From JAPOXR01 sp965116115 (GTDB lineage: Bacteria; Pseudomonadota; Alphaproteobacteria; Rhodobacterales; Rhodobacteraceae), in NCBI GenBank assembly GCA_965116115.1, contig OZ220486.1:1612001-1676000 (forward strand): a stretch of 64,000 nucleotides of DNA, in the 5' to 3' direction. Positions 7,958 to 16,347 of the stretch are shown piece after piece. A program made the translations under genes and the position numbers. A model generated the notes under the pieces. That model had not been told where the DNA came from. It saw only the letters and a program-made list of their open reading frames with translations, and made no database searches. Every line of letters starts with the position of its first letter. The stretch's first letter is position 1.

Positions 7958-10900
7958 TGAATCACGAGTTCCGGTTCACGGCGGAGAAAATCCGCTCGCG
8001 AATCGAGCTTGTCCGCGTCCACCGGTTCGCCGACAGGCGGGAACTCGAGCCGTTCCGGCTGCAGGAGGCGGCGGATTCGGGCGCCCAGACGGAATATCCG
8101 GTAAGCTCGGACGCGTTTCCCGAACTCCCGCCCGGTACGTATTGGGGCGGCGTCAACTGCCGGTTCCGGTTGATCAGCGGTTTCGCAATTCCGCCGAACT
8201 GGCAGAATCCGGCTCTGTTTCTGCCGCTGGGCGAGATCGGCGATATTTTCAATCATCCCGAGGCCTTGGTGCGCGTTGACGGGGACCCTGTGGGCTCGGC
8301 AGACCGCCACCATCACACGATCCCGCTGAAGGTTCTTGACGAAGGGAGGCACCGGCTGGAACTTGAAGGGTGGACGGGCTGGTCAGATTTTCCGCCGGAT
8401 TTCGGCTCCAAGGAAAAGCTGCGGATGCGTCGTTGCTTCGCGGTCGAGACGAACCCGATTCTGGAAGAATTTCTGGTGCGCGCCGAATGTGCGCTGGAAT
8501 CGGCCTTGGTGTTGAATCCGGCAACGCAGAAGCGAAATGCGCTCCTTGATGCGCTGGACGCGGCGTTTCTGACTCTTGACACCCGCCATCCTCTCGGAAG
8601 GGCCATGCATGCGAGCGCGTCTGCCGCTCTCGAAAGGCTCGCCGTTGCTCTGGACAGCGCCGGCCCGCCTCTTGATGCTGAGCTCCTCGGCATCGGCCAC
8701 GCCCATCTGGACATCGGGTATCTTTGGACCGTGTCTGAAGCGCGCCGGAAGTGCGCCCGCACGTTTTCGAATGTCCTGCGGCTGATGGACCGCCATGCAG
8801 ATTTTTATTTCACGCACTCGCAGCCGGCGCTCTATGCGATGACTGAGACGGACTATCCTGACATCTTCGCCCGGCTGCGGAAACGCGTGGAGGAGGGCCG
8901 GTGGGAGGCGGTCGGAGGCATGTGGGTGGAGGCTGACACCAACATGCCGGGGGCGGAAGCGCTCGTCCGGCAGATGATACTTGGCCGCCGCTGGTTCAGG
9001 GAGAGGTTCGGCGACGCCGAAACTCCGATTCTCTGGCTGCCCGATACATTCGGATTCAGCTGGTGCGTTCCGCAGTTAATGAAGCTGGCCGGCCTTGAGA
9101 TGGTGGTGACTAACAAGCCCAACTGGAATCAGCACAACAGACTTTTGGCCCCTACGTTCCTTTGGGAGGGGATGGACGGAAGCCGGGTGCCGGTCCATGT
9201 TCTGACCACCCCCCGAGAGGTCCGCCATCTGCCGTTTCCCACCACCTATAAGTCCGACCTAAGCGGTAAGGAGGTCAAGGGAACCGTCACTAACGCTGTC
9301 GGAACCGACCTCCGGCCGTTGCCGATTTGTTTCGGGCACGGAGACGGCGGCGGGGGCCCTACCGAAGAAATGGTTATGCGGGCCCGCGCTTTTGTCTCGA
9401 CGCCGTCAATGCCCCGGCTCAGGATGGGCCGGGCATCGGAACTGCTGAATGCGGCCGCAGGGATCATCGACCGGCTTCCGGTTCTTGATGACGAGATCTA
9501 CTTCGAAGGGCATCGGGGCGTCTTGACGGGGCAGAGTTGGATCAAAAGGGCCAACAGGCGGGCGGAGGCGGCCCTGCACCGCACCGAATTGCTCTGCGTG
9601 CTCGCCGGCAGAATCGGCATGCCGCAACGCCTTTCCAGGGCATGGGAACTTCTGTGCGTTAATCAATTCCACGACATTCTGACCGGAACCTGCATACCGA
9701 GTGTGATGCAACATGCCAAACAGGACTTCGCCGAAATTCTCAGCATCTGTTCTGAACTCGAAACCGCCGCCTTGGCGGAGTTCAGCGGCGGCGACCTCGG
9801 CGTTCTAAATCCGAGCCCGCTGGCTCGCCATGACATCGCCGTGATTGACGGAACCGCGCCCGCTGGCGTGGTAACGCAAGAGAGCGATAGCGGGACGCTG
9901 GCGGCGCTTCCGCCGCTTCAGGGCCTCTCTTGCGCCCGCTTGTCCGCATCGGGGCCGCCCGGCTTTCTGTCTGTCGAACGAAGAGGCGACAGCATCGCGC
10001 TGCGAAACTCATGGTTGTCCGCTGAAATCGGACCTGACGGCGGTATCCGAAGATTGTTCGACCGTTCGGCCGCAAGGAACATGCTTGCTCCCGGCCGGAG
10101 CGGCAACCGGATATGGGCATTCGAGGACCGGCCGATCGGCTGGGACGCTTGGGACATTGATCCGTTCTTTGATGATCGGGCGGAGGAGGTCGCCGGAATT
10201 GATTCGATAACGATCACCGAATCGGGTCCGTTGCGCGCGGAAGTGACGGTTTCCCGGCGCTACCGTCGCAGCCGGATAATCCAGAAAATCCGATTGACCG
10301 ACCGGTCGCCACGGCTCGACTTTCATTCTTGGATTGATTGGCGGGAAAGCCATGTGCTCTTGAAAGCCGAGTTCTCTGCGGACGTGTCGGCGCCGCGCGC
10401 TGCCTGCGGCATTCAGTGGGGCTGGATTGACCGGCCAACGACATGCGGCAACCGGCGGGATGCCAGCCGGTTCGAGATTTGCGCGCAGAAGTGGATGGCA
10501 ATTCACGACGGGAACTATGCCGTGGCCGTGCTTGACGACTGCAAATACGGGCATGATGTCCGCGGCAGCGTCATGCGATTGACGCTTTTGAAATCCTCCA
10601 CGTGGCCCGACCCCAGTGCCGACCGCGGCGAGCACGAATTCACCTACGCTGTCATGGGCCAGCAAGGCCATGGCTTTGCCGGCATCCGCTCCGAAGCCGA
10701 GGCTTTGAACCATCCTGTGGTCATCGCGCCCGGTTTGGGCGATGCTCCGCTGTTGGCGGCGGCCGATACGCCTGACATCGTGATTGAAACGGTAAAGCCG
10801 TCGGAGAACGGAATCGGATATGTCATACGGCTTTATGAGGCCGAGGGGCGGGCCGTGTCAGCTGCGGTGAACTTCGGCCATGATGTCGCCGCTGTCCATG

Positions 10901-11037
10901 TAACTGACCTTCACGAAACTGACCGGCAACCGTTGCAAGTTGACGGCCGCAGGTTGGTTCTGGCGCTGAATCCCCGCCAGATCCTTACCCTGCGGGTCGA
11001 GCCGGCAGTCGTCGATGGCCGGTTCCGACTGGGTTGA
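7957..11037 (+). CDS. Alpha-mannosidase, glycoside hydrolase family 38
   Basis: A 1026-residue retaining alpha-mannosidase. The zinc-site motif GHAHLDIGYLW (247-257) supplies H248 and D252, and LPDTFGF (361-367) carries the predicted nucleophile D363. GHGDGGGGP and the conserved GVLTGQSWIKRANRRAE motif follow in the catalytic domain. The C-terminal half fits the GH38 beta-domains. There is no signal peptide, so it should act in the cytoplasm on imported substrate. The ATG overlaps the stop of the DppF gene by one base; this fixes the start, and the longer frame from 7873 is rejected. Together with the importer it suggests uptake and trimming of alpha-mannosides. The exact linkage cannot be told. 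Confidence 0.92.
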   Translation: MNHEFRFTAEKIRSRIELVRVHRFADRRELEPFRLQEAADSGAQTEYPVSSDAFPELPPGTYWGGVNCRFRLISGFAIPPNWQNPALFLPLGEIGDIFNHPEALVRVDGDPVGSADRHHHTIPLKVLDEGRHRLELEGWTGWSDFPPDFGSKEKLRMRRCFAVETNPILEEFLVRAECALESALVLNPATQKRNALLDALDAAFLTLDTRHPLGRAMHASASAALERLAVALDSAGPPLDAELLGIGHAHLDIGYLWTVSEARRKCARTFSNVLRLMDRHADFYFTHSQPALYAMTETDYPDIFARLRKRVEEGRWEAVGGMWVEADTNMPGAEALVRQMILGRRWFRERFGDAETPILWLPDTFGFSWCVPQLMKLAGLEMVVTNKPNWNQHNRLLAPTFLWEGMDGSRVPVHVLTTPREVRHLPFPTTYKSDLSGKEVKGTVTNAVGTDLRPLPICFGHGDGGGGPTEEMVMRARAFVSTPSMPRLRMGRASELLNAAAGIIDRLPVLDDEIYFEGHRGVLTGQSWIKRANRRAEAALHRTELLCVLAGRIGMPQRLSRAWELLCVNQFHDILTGTCIPSVMQHAKQDFAEILSICSELETAALAEFSGGDLGVLNPSPLARHDIAVIDGTAPAGVVTQESDSGTLAALPPLQGLSCARLSASGPPGFLSVERRGDSIALRNSWLSAEIGPDGGIRRLFDRSAARNMLAPGRSGNRIWAFEDRPIGWDAWDIDPFFDDRAEEVAGIDSITITESGPLRAEVTVSRRYRRSRIIQKIRLTDRSPRLDFHSWIDWRESHVLLKAEFSADVSAPRAACGIQWGWIDRPTTCGNRRDASRFEICAQKWMAIHDGNYAVAVLDDCKYGHDVRGSVMRLTLLKSSTWPDPSADRGEHEFTYAVMGQQGHGFAGIRSEAEALNHPVVIAPGLGDAPLLAAADTPDIVIETVKPSENGIGYVIRLYEAEGRAVSAAVNFGHDVAAVHVTDLHETDRQPLQVDGRRLVLALNPRQILTLRVEPAVVDGRFRLG

Positions 11038-11780
11038 TTCGGTGCAGGAAAATTTCGCGCTGACTTCCGTCGCCTTCCCGGCGCGGCCGTGAGCGCCGCC
11101 ATGTTCCCGCCGGCATTCCCAGATACCGGCCGCGGCGAGGCGGGCGGAAATTCGGCATACGCGACTACGGTTTGACGGAATCCGAGTCAGCCGCGCTGCC
11201 TTCTCCAAACAGCCCTTCGGCGGCTTCAGCGGGAACCGCCGTTGCCCCTTTCAGGTTTTCCGCCCTTCAGGTACCGTCAAGGCTCATCCGTTCCGGCGCT
11301 TCGCGGAATGCCCCCGAACGGGGGCCGACAGCCCGGAGAACGGCTGGGCGGTCGTTAAGCGTGTTCCGCATTCGCCGGATCCCGGCGGAATCCGGCGCCC
11401 GGAAGTCACCGATCAGGACCATCAGGGGCTGGATGCCGACTGAACTGCGAGGCGTTTTCCCTCAACCTAAGTCGGGGATCATAGCTTTGGCTATGCATCA
11501 AGTGCTGCTGGCACATCAAAGTGCGGTCTTCAAACGGGCTTATCCGGCAGCTGTTCGCGTCGACTTGTCGTCCTCACCCCGCCGGGTCTCTTCAAATAAC
11601 CGTTCGACGCCGCCGCCGACAGGGAACATCTCGACTGACTCAACGCACGTTATTCCCTTGCGGAATGCTGGGCAGGGAGACTTCATTGTTCGTTCTCATC
11701 CCTTTCCATTTATTAGGGTTTGTCCCCAACTATTTGATAGGGGTATCGCTTTTGAGATTCTCCGTTTTCCGGCAGCAGTC
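11038..11780. other. Gene-poor stretch after the mannosidase
   Basis: No convincing gene is seen on either strand. Open frames here (for example 11172-11792 on +) have no recognisable domains and odd composition, and they run into the ISAs1 fragment. A GGCGC/GCGCC stem near 11080 is too weak to call as terminator. The stretch looks like eroded sequence between the importer operon and the mobile-element fragments. Confidence 0.5.
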
Positions 11781-12108
11781 CAGCGGAGCTGATGAGCTTC
11801 AGCGCGTAGCGGTGATGCTGTCCGGCTTTCTTGAGTCTGCCGCGCATTGACTCAGCCTGCTTGTCCTCCGTGACCCGGGCCAGGTTGAGAGACAGCCGCC
11901 GCATGACGACCAGGTTCTCCGGCCCGGGTCTGGTCCGGTTGCGCAGATGACCTTCGTTCATCGTGACATCGAGGGCCCGGCGCAGACTGTTCTCCACCGG
12001 CCAGTGCTCTCGCACGCCCTTGAGAAAACGCTCCGGATCGCGCTTCCCGCTCATGATGAAATACCGGGTTCCGGCGCTGCGCTTTCCCTTGATTTCCCGG
12101 GTCGGCGA
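11781..12108 (-). pseudogene. C-terminal fragment of an ISAs1-family transposase
   Basis: Read on the - strand, about 108 residues match the last part of ISAs1-type transposases: the RYFIMS strand, then REHWPVENSLRRALDV (normally HWGIENSLHWVLDV), NEGHLRNR, GPENLVVMRRLSLNLAR and a basic MRGRLKKAGQHH tail. The N-terminal two thirds, including most catalytic residues, are absent, so it cannot transpose. The fragment stops abruptly near 12108, where an IS5 relic on the opposite strand begins. This marks a junction between two old insertions. Confidence 0.75.
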
Positions 12109-12119
12109 GATAGATCCGC

Positions 12120-12148
12120 TGGATATGCCGGGCCGGTTACAGTACAAT
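12120..12148 (+). promoter_or_regulatory. IS-derived outward promoter upstream of the autotransporter
   Basis: TGGATA (12120-12125), a 17-base spacer, then TACAAT (12143-12148). The position matches the TTGACA-17-CACAAT promoter of the intact IS5 copy. Here the -35 has drifted from consensus but the -10 has become closer to TATAAT. Transcription would begin near 12155 and run into the autotransporter. Confidence 0.55.
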
Positions 12149-12174
12149 GCCGCGCGACCAGTATAGAGAACAAA

Positions 12175-12190
12175 AAGGAGATTTGAAATG
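12175..12190 (+). promoter_or_regulatory. Strong ribosome-binding site and ATG inherited from the IS
   Basis: AAGGAG (12175-12180) lies seven bases before ATG 12188, an ideal spacing. In the sequenced state this start reads a 96-codon frame ending at 12478. Removing one G from the run at 12334-12343 would put it in frame with the autotransporter. By contrast the autotransporter frame itself has only TTG 12291 and GTG 12315, neither with a visible ribosome-binding site. Confidence 0.7.
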
Positions 12191-12290
12191 ATCGGTAGCT
12201 GGCATGACATGACGGACGATGAACAGCAACGGATGGAGCGTGTGATACGCAAGGACGGCCGTAAGATGACGGCATCAGTGAAATCAATTT

Positions 12291-15200
12291 TTGAACGGGC
12301 ATCGGCGAAAGTCTGTGTCGCCGCCTGCCGCGAGGGGGGGGGGTATCGTTTCATTCTCCCGGTTTTCCCTCGCCGGCCTGGTTCTCGTATGGTTGACGGC
12401 GCTGCTGGCAGCCCCGTCGGCCGCCTTGGCCGCCTGTGTGCCGGCCGGCACGGGCACCCTGCCCGCAGCGACCTATAGCAGCGCCGGCACGGCCAAGATC
12501 GCCTGCGACGGCGTGACGGACGGCCTGACGCTGACCGTCGGACCGGACGCGACGATCGGCACGGAATCCGGCCCCGTCAGCGGCTATGCGATTGATATCG
12601 ACGGCGCGAACACCGGGACCGCCAGCAGAAGCGGCGGGGACGCCGGAGACAGCCCCGGAGATAAGGACATCACGGTCGTCAACGGCGGCCGGATTTACGC
12701 GAGCAAAACATCAGGAGGAGTAAGAGGCGTAGAAATCTTCCGCGACGGCGCAGGTTTGGCGAAGGTGGAGCACAAGGCCGGTGCCGAGATCACTGTCAAG
12801 GGCTCACGCGGACGGGGCATCTCGATCCATCACAACGGCAAGCAAAGCGCGACGAGCAAAGGCGTGCATGTCGTCTCGGCGGGTGACATCGATCTCTCGG
12901 GCACCTTTTGCCTTATCGATGCATGGTCATGCTTCGGGATCATCGCCAGCACCGGCGTCTTTGCTGCCGAACCCCTCACGATTGCCCCGATCACGGTCGA
13001 GGTGACGGGTACTATAAACGCCGATAGCAACGGGAATTACAGTAATGGCGTTTACATGAACCAATTCAGCTCGGGCACGATCACTTTCACAAACAGCGGC
13101 ACGATCAAATCAGTAAACTCCGCTGTGAGAGCGATTAGCCGTCATAAGACCCCTGTCAAGATAATGAACAGAGGCACCCTCGAGTCTGCCTATGCTGGTA
13201 TCTGGGCGGAAGCCAAAGCAGTTCAAGGGCATGAGAATACAGGCGACTTCACCATCACGGCGACGAAAGACAGCATGATCAAGTCCGACAGCGCGGGCAT
13301 CGTCGTGGACATCGCAGCGGGAACAGGCGACATCGTGGTCACCCATGGCGGCATCATCGAGGCCGGAGCAGGCGGAAGAGGAGCCCGGAGCTCTCTTCCC
13401 TCTTGGCGATCAGGGATCTACGCTAGTAGCGCGGGAACGGGGAGTATCGCGGTCACAGCGACGAAAGACAGCGTGATCAAGACGGCGCTTCACGACGGAA
13501 TCTGGGCTAGGATCACTAATTCCGGCAGCGATGGCACGGTCACGGTCAGCAACAGCGGCAGTATCGACGCGGCTCAGAACGGGATCTGGGCTAGGATCAC
13601 TGGTTCCGGCAGCGATGGCACGGTCACGGTCAGCAACAGCGGCAGTATCGACGCGGCCCAGAACGGGATCGACGCCCAGAATTTTGGAACCGGCGATGTC
13701 ATGGTCACGACAGGAGCCGGAAGTTCGATCGTTTCGGAAGGAACAGCCGACAAAGCCACTGTCGGCATCGGTGCCGGCATCCGCGTGTCCGTGCGGGGCG
13801 CTGACAGAACGGGCAAGATCACGGTGAGCCACAGCGGCAGGATCAGTTCGAAGGGTCAAGGCATCCATGCGGCTTTCATCGGCAGTAACCCTCCCGGCAC
13901 TGCGAATCACTTCGAGACCTCGACTGTTGACCGGGACGCGGGTTCCGGCACGATCAAGGTCGAAACTGCCGCGGGCAGCGAAGTCGCCGCGGAGAAGAAC
14001 GGGATCCGCGTCTGGCACCACGGCGGAGGTCTGTTTGACATCACGGTCGGCGGCAGGGTCACCGGGGGCGGCGGAACCGGCCTTGAAGCCGAATACGCCG
14101 GCGTTCATATCGCTGTGGCGAAGAACATCATCAGCGCTGAAGGGCCGGCGGGCGGCGGCGGCACGGTCACTGTTCTCCCCGAGGGGCATGTGAGTTCGAA
14201 TTCCGGCATCGCTGTCAGGGTCGACCCCTATGCGGGACCGGTGAAATTGATCCTGCGGCAGGACAAGGACGGTTTCGTCGGCCATATCGACGGCAAGATC
14301 CTGAATCCGGGAAAAGACGGCAAGTCCGCCGGCCGGGCTGAACTTACCTTCCACACCCGCATGGACACGGACGGCCAGTTGAAGACGCTGGCCGCGGACA
14401 GCGAAGCCGGCGTCGTTTACCGGCGGATCGGTGCGTCAGGGGTCTACGCTTCGATTCGGCGGGAGAAGCTGACGACGCTCGCTGAAGGCCAGGGCCAAGG
14501 TTATGAGTTCGTTGATACAGACCCTATGTTGCGGCTCTACAGCAGCCGCGCGCGGCTGTATGAGGCGCTGCCTTCGGTGTTGCTGGGTTTGAACGCCCGC
14601 TTCGGGAGCGGTGATGCGGCGCGTGACGGCAACGGCGGCTGGGTGAAGGTTTTCATGAGCGACGGCGAGCGCATGGCTGAGAGCTCGACGACCGCCGCGG
14701 GCTGGCGTGGACATGCTCTCGGCTGGGACATGAAGCGGCGGGGACTGGAGATCGGCTATGATTTTCCGGCTGACGAGACGCTGAGCGTCGGTTTCAGTGC
14801 CTGGCGGCGCACGGCCGAGGCCGCGGTCATGCGCGGCGGCGGCATCAAGGCCGAAGCGACCGGCGGGACGGTGACGCTGGGCTGGCTGCTGGGCGGCGGC
14901 GTTCATGCGGGCTGGCACCTGTCATATTCGCGTCTGAACGGCATTGAACTCAGCCCCATGGGCAATGCCGCGGTGATTGAAGCGGCCGGAGGCACCGGTA
15001 TCTCCACGGGCGCCGCCGTAGGCATGCAGATGGAATTTCAGGGCATGATGATAAAGCCGCGGGCCGGGCTTGAATGGTCGTCCGTGAAGACCGGCGGCTT
15101 CGCGGAGCCCGCGGAGGTCGAAGGGGCTGGCGATGTACCTGATGTCACCGCGAAGAGCCTGAAAGGGACGCTGGGCACCCGTATCGACATGGCGGCCGGG

Positions 15201-15440
15201 GAGGCCGGGGCGTTCTGGGCGGCGGTGGATCTGGACCATGATTTCAAGGATAAAACGAGCATCGCGGTTCCCGGCGATGTTCTCAAGGCGGAGATGAAGC
15301 CGACCTGGGGCAGACTCGGGCTTGGCGGCGAGTTCAGGCTGAGCGACATGATGACCATGTCGGGAAACGCATACTACGCCGCGGCCGGCGGCGGCAACAA
15401 GGATGTCGGCGGCTCTCTGGCACTGAATGTGAGGTTCTGA
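12291..15440 (+). CDS. Autotransporter (type V secretion) surface protein
   Basis: A 1049-residue type Va autotransporter in the sequenced frame. A signal peptide (FSLAGLVLVWLTALLAAPSA, about residues 25-44) is followed by a long passenger rich in G, S, T and V. Repeated strands such as VTVSNSGSIDAAQNGI suggest a beta-helix. A C-terminal translocator barrel spans about residues 775-1049 and ends in the outer-membrane signature NVRF with terminal F. The function is likely adhesion or host contact; no protease motif is seen. The start is uncertain: only TTG 12291 and GTG 12315 are in frame and neither has a ribosome-binding site. An IS-derived ATG at 12188 with a strong site would enter this frame if the G10 tract lost one base. 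Two passenger segments are exact-type tandem copies. Confidence 0.85.
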   Translation: MNGHRRKSVSPPAARGGGIVSFSRFSLAGLVLVWLTALLAAPSAALAACVPAGTGTLPAATYSSAGTAKIACDGVTDGLTLTVGPDATIGTESGPVSGYAIDIDGANTGTASRSGGDAGDSPGDKDITVVNGGRIYASKTSGGVRGVEIFRDGAGLAKVEHKAGAEITVKGSRGRGISIHHNGKQSATSKGVHVVSAGDIDLSGTFCLIDAWSCFGIIASTGVFAAEPLTIAPITVEVTGTINADSNGNYSNGVYMNQFSSGTITFTNSGTIKSVNSAVRAISRHKTPVKIMNRGTLESAYAGIWAEAKAVQGHENTGDFTITATKDSMIKSDSAGIVVDIAAGTGDIVVTHGGIIEAGAGGRGARSSLPSWRSGIYASSAGTGSIAVTATKDSVIKTALHDGIWARITNSGSDGTVTVSNSGSIDAAQNGIWARITGSGSDGTVTVSNSGSIDAAQNGIDAQNFGTGDVMVTTGAGSSIVSEGTADKATVGIGAGIRVSVRGADRTGKITVSHSGRISSKGQGIHAAFIGSNPPGTANHFETSTVDRDAGSGTIKVETAAGSEVAAEKNGIRVWHHGGGLFDITVGGRVTGGGGTGLEAEYAGVHIAVAKNIISAEGPAGGGGTVTVLPEGHVSSNSGIAVRVDPYAGPVKLILRQDKDGFVGHIDGKILNPGKDGKSAGRAELTFHTRMDTDGQLKTLAADSEAGVVYRRIGASGVYASIRREKLTTLAEGQGQGYEFVDTDPMLRLYSSRARLYEALPSVLLGLNARFGSGDAARDGNGGWVKVFMSDGERMAESSTTAAGWRGHALGWDMKRRGLEIGYDFPADETLSVGFSAWRRTAEAAVMRGGGIKAEATGGTVTLGWLLGGGVHAGWHLSYSRLNGIELSPMGNAAVIEAAGGTGISTGAAVGMQMEFQGMMIKPRAGLEWSSVKTGGFAEPAEVEGAGDVPDVTAKSLKGTLGTRIDMAAGEAGAFWAAVDLDHDFKDKTSIAVPGDVLKAEMKPTWGRLGLGGEFRLSDMMTMSGNAYYAAAGGGNKDVGGSLALNVRF
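12334..12343 (+). repeat. G10 homopolymer tract at the autotransporter 5' end
   Basis: Ten consecutive G sit just before the signal peptide coding sequence. Homopolymer G runs of this length are prone to slipped-strand mispairing and are classic phase-variation switches in surface-protein genes of other bacteria. It is the longest single-base run noticed in the window. Confidence 0.9.
13501..13668 (+). repeat. 84-bp tandem duplication in the autotransporter passenger
   Basis: Two head-to-tail copies (13501-13584 and 13585-13668) are almost identical, differing at only a few bases. Each encodes 28 residues, beginning near GIWARIT and ending SGSIDAAQN. The unit keeps the frame, so copy number can change passenger length without breaking the gene. 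Confidence 0.85.
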
Positions 15441-15455
15441 ACGTGGAAGAAGACA

Positions 15456-15486
15456 GTTCCGGGGCGGTTCTTCACCGCTCCGGAAC
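15456..15486 (+). terminator. Probable terminator after the autotransporter
   Basis: A 13-bp stem (GTTCCGGGGCGGT at 15456-15468 against ACCGCTCCGGAAC at 15474-15486) with one G-T wobble and a 5-base loop lies 16 bases after the stop. There is no strong T run, only a later GGTTTG, so termination strength is uncertain. Confidence 0.6.
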
Positions 15487-16347
15487 CACCGGTTTGTCAT
15501 TCTGATTTATCTCAATCCGAGAACGGTTCGGCGAAAAGTAAGGCCCAGTTCAGAAACCGCATGCATGCGCCCGCCTTGACCGCGGGTCGGCGAGCCTGCA
15601 ATCTTCTTGTGATCCATCGCTGTCAATGCGCTTGTACTTAAAGGCGGCGCGGCATAAGCGCGTACGATTTGCGAACTGAGCCAAGAATTGTTCGCGAGGG
15701 TCATGCATGCGGCGCAAGGCTGTGGAGCAGGCATTCTGACAGACGAAATCCGGTCTCCGGGCGCGTTGTCCACGCCTATACAGAGGATCATGTGCGCGGC
15801 TGTGCGTTCTTCTTCGTGCCGGTTGTTATTTGGAACAGCAGATGCGCTGGCGGACTACGCCTTCAGTTGTTTGAACATAAAGGCAATGAGATGACCGCGG
15901 TCGCCGGGAAACGCCGGCTGACCAAGCCGCAGGGCTGGTCATTCGAGATTATGGAGGTCAGTTCAGAGCAAACTGATTCAATGAGAGTGACAGGGACAGG
16001 CTGACTTAATGCTGATCGGCGTGAAAATCCAGAGTGACTGGCCAAGTATCCGTCAAGCGTTCCCGAGACGGGGTGATTCGCCGAGGGCGGTCATTGAAAC
16101 ATCTCAATGTCTGCCTGGTCAGCGGCCTTCTATACAAATACGGGCACCTTTGATAAGGTCTTGGATTTGAACAAAACACTCTCCGGTCAAACCGGGGGCT
16201 TCAACCGGGATGACCGGCCCATGGACGGCAGAATAAGCATCATAGCTGAAGTCTTTGAGCGTGTTCGCGCCGCGCACGGAGCATGTGCCGCAGTTCAGGA
16301 ACATAGACCGGAACAGGCGTTCAACATCAATCTTGGAATCCTGAGCC
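15487..16347. other. Gene-poor stretch between autotransporter and helicase
   Basis: About 860 bases hold no recognisable gene. Small open frames on both strands (for example 15669-16004 on + and 15507-15791 on -) show no domain, no good ribosome-binding site and no neighbour logic. I see no clear inverted repeats of an element here. Confidence 0.5.

Larger units (their letters stand above)
12109..12283 (+). mobile_element. Relic of the IS5-family element (left part only)
   Basis: This segment matches the promoter, leader and first codons of the intact IS5 element at 164-998. The shared run includes GGAGATTTGAAATGATCGG around the transposase start. Its coding part begins MIGSWHDMTDDEQQRMERV, against MIGSRHDMTNEQQQRMERV in the intact copy. 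It then lacks about ten codons and loses similarity near 12283. The rest of the element is missing. It retains a promoter, ribosome-binding site and ATG pointing into the autotransporter gene. Confidence 0.8.

Noticed and set aside
11172..11792. 206-codon + strand frame
   Set aside because: Low-complexity composition, no ribosome-binding site, and its end is antisense to the ISAs1 fragment.
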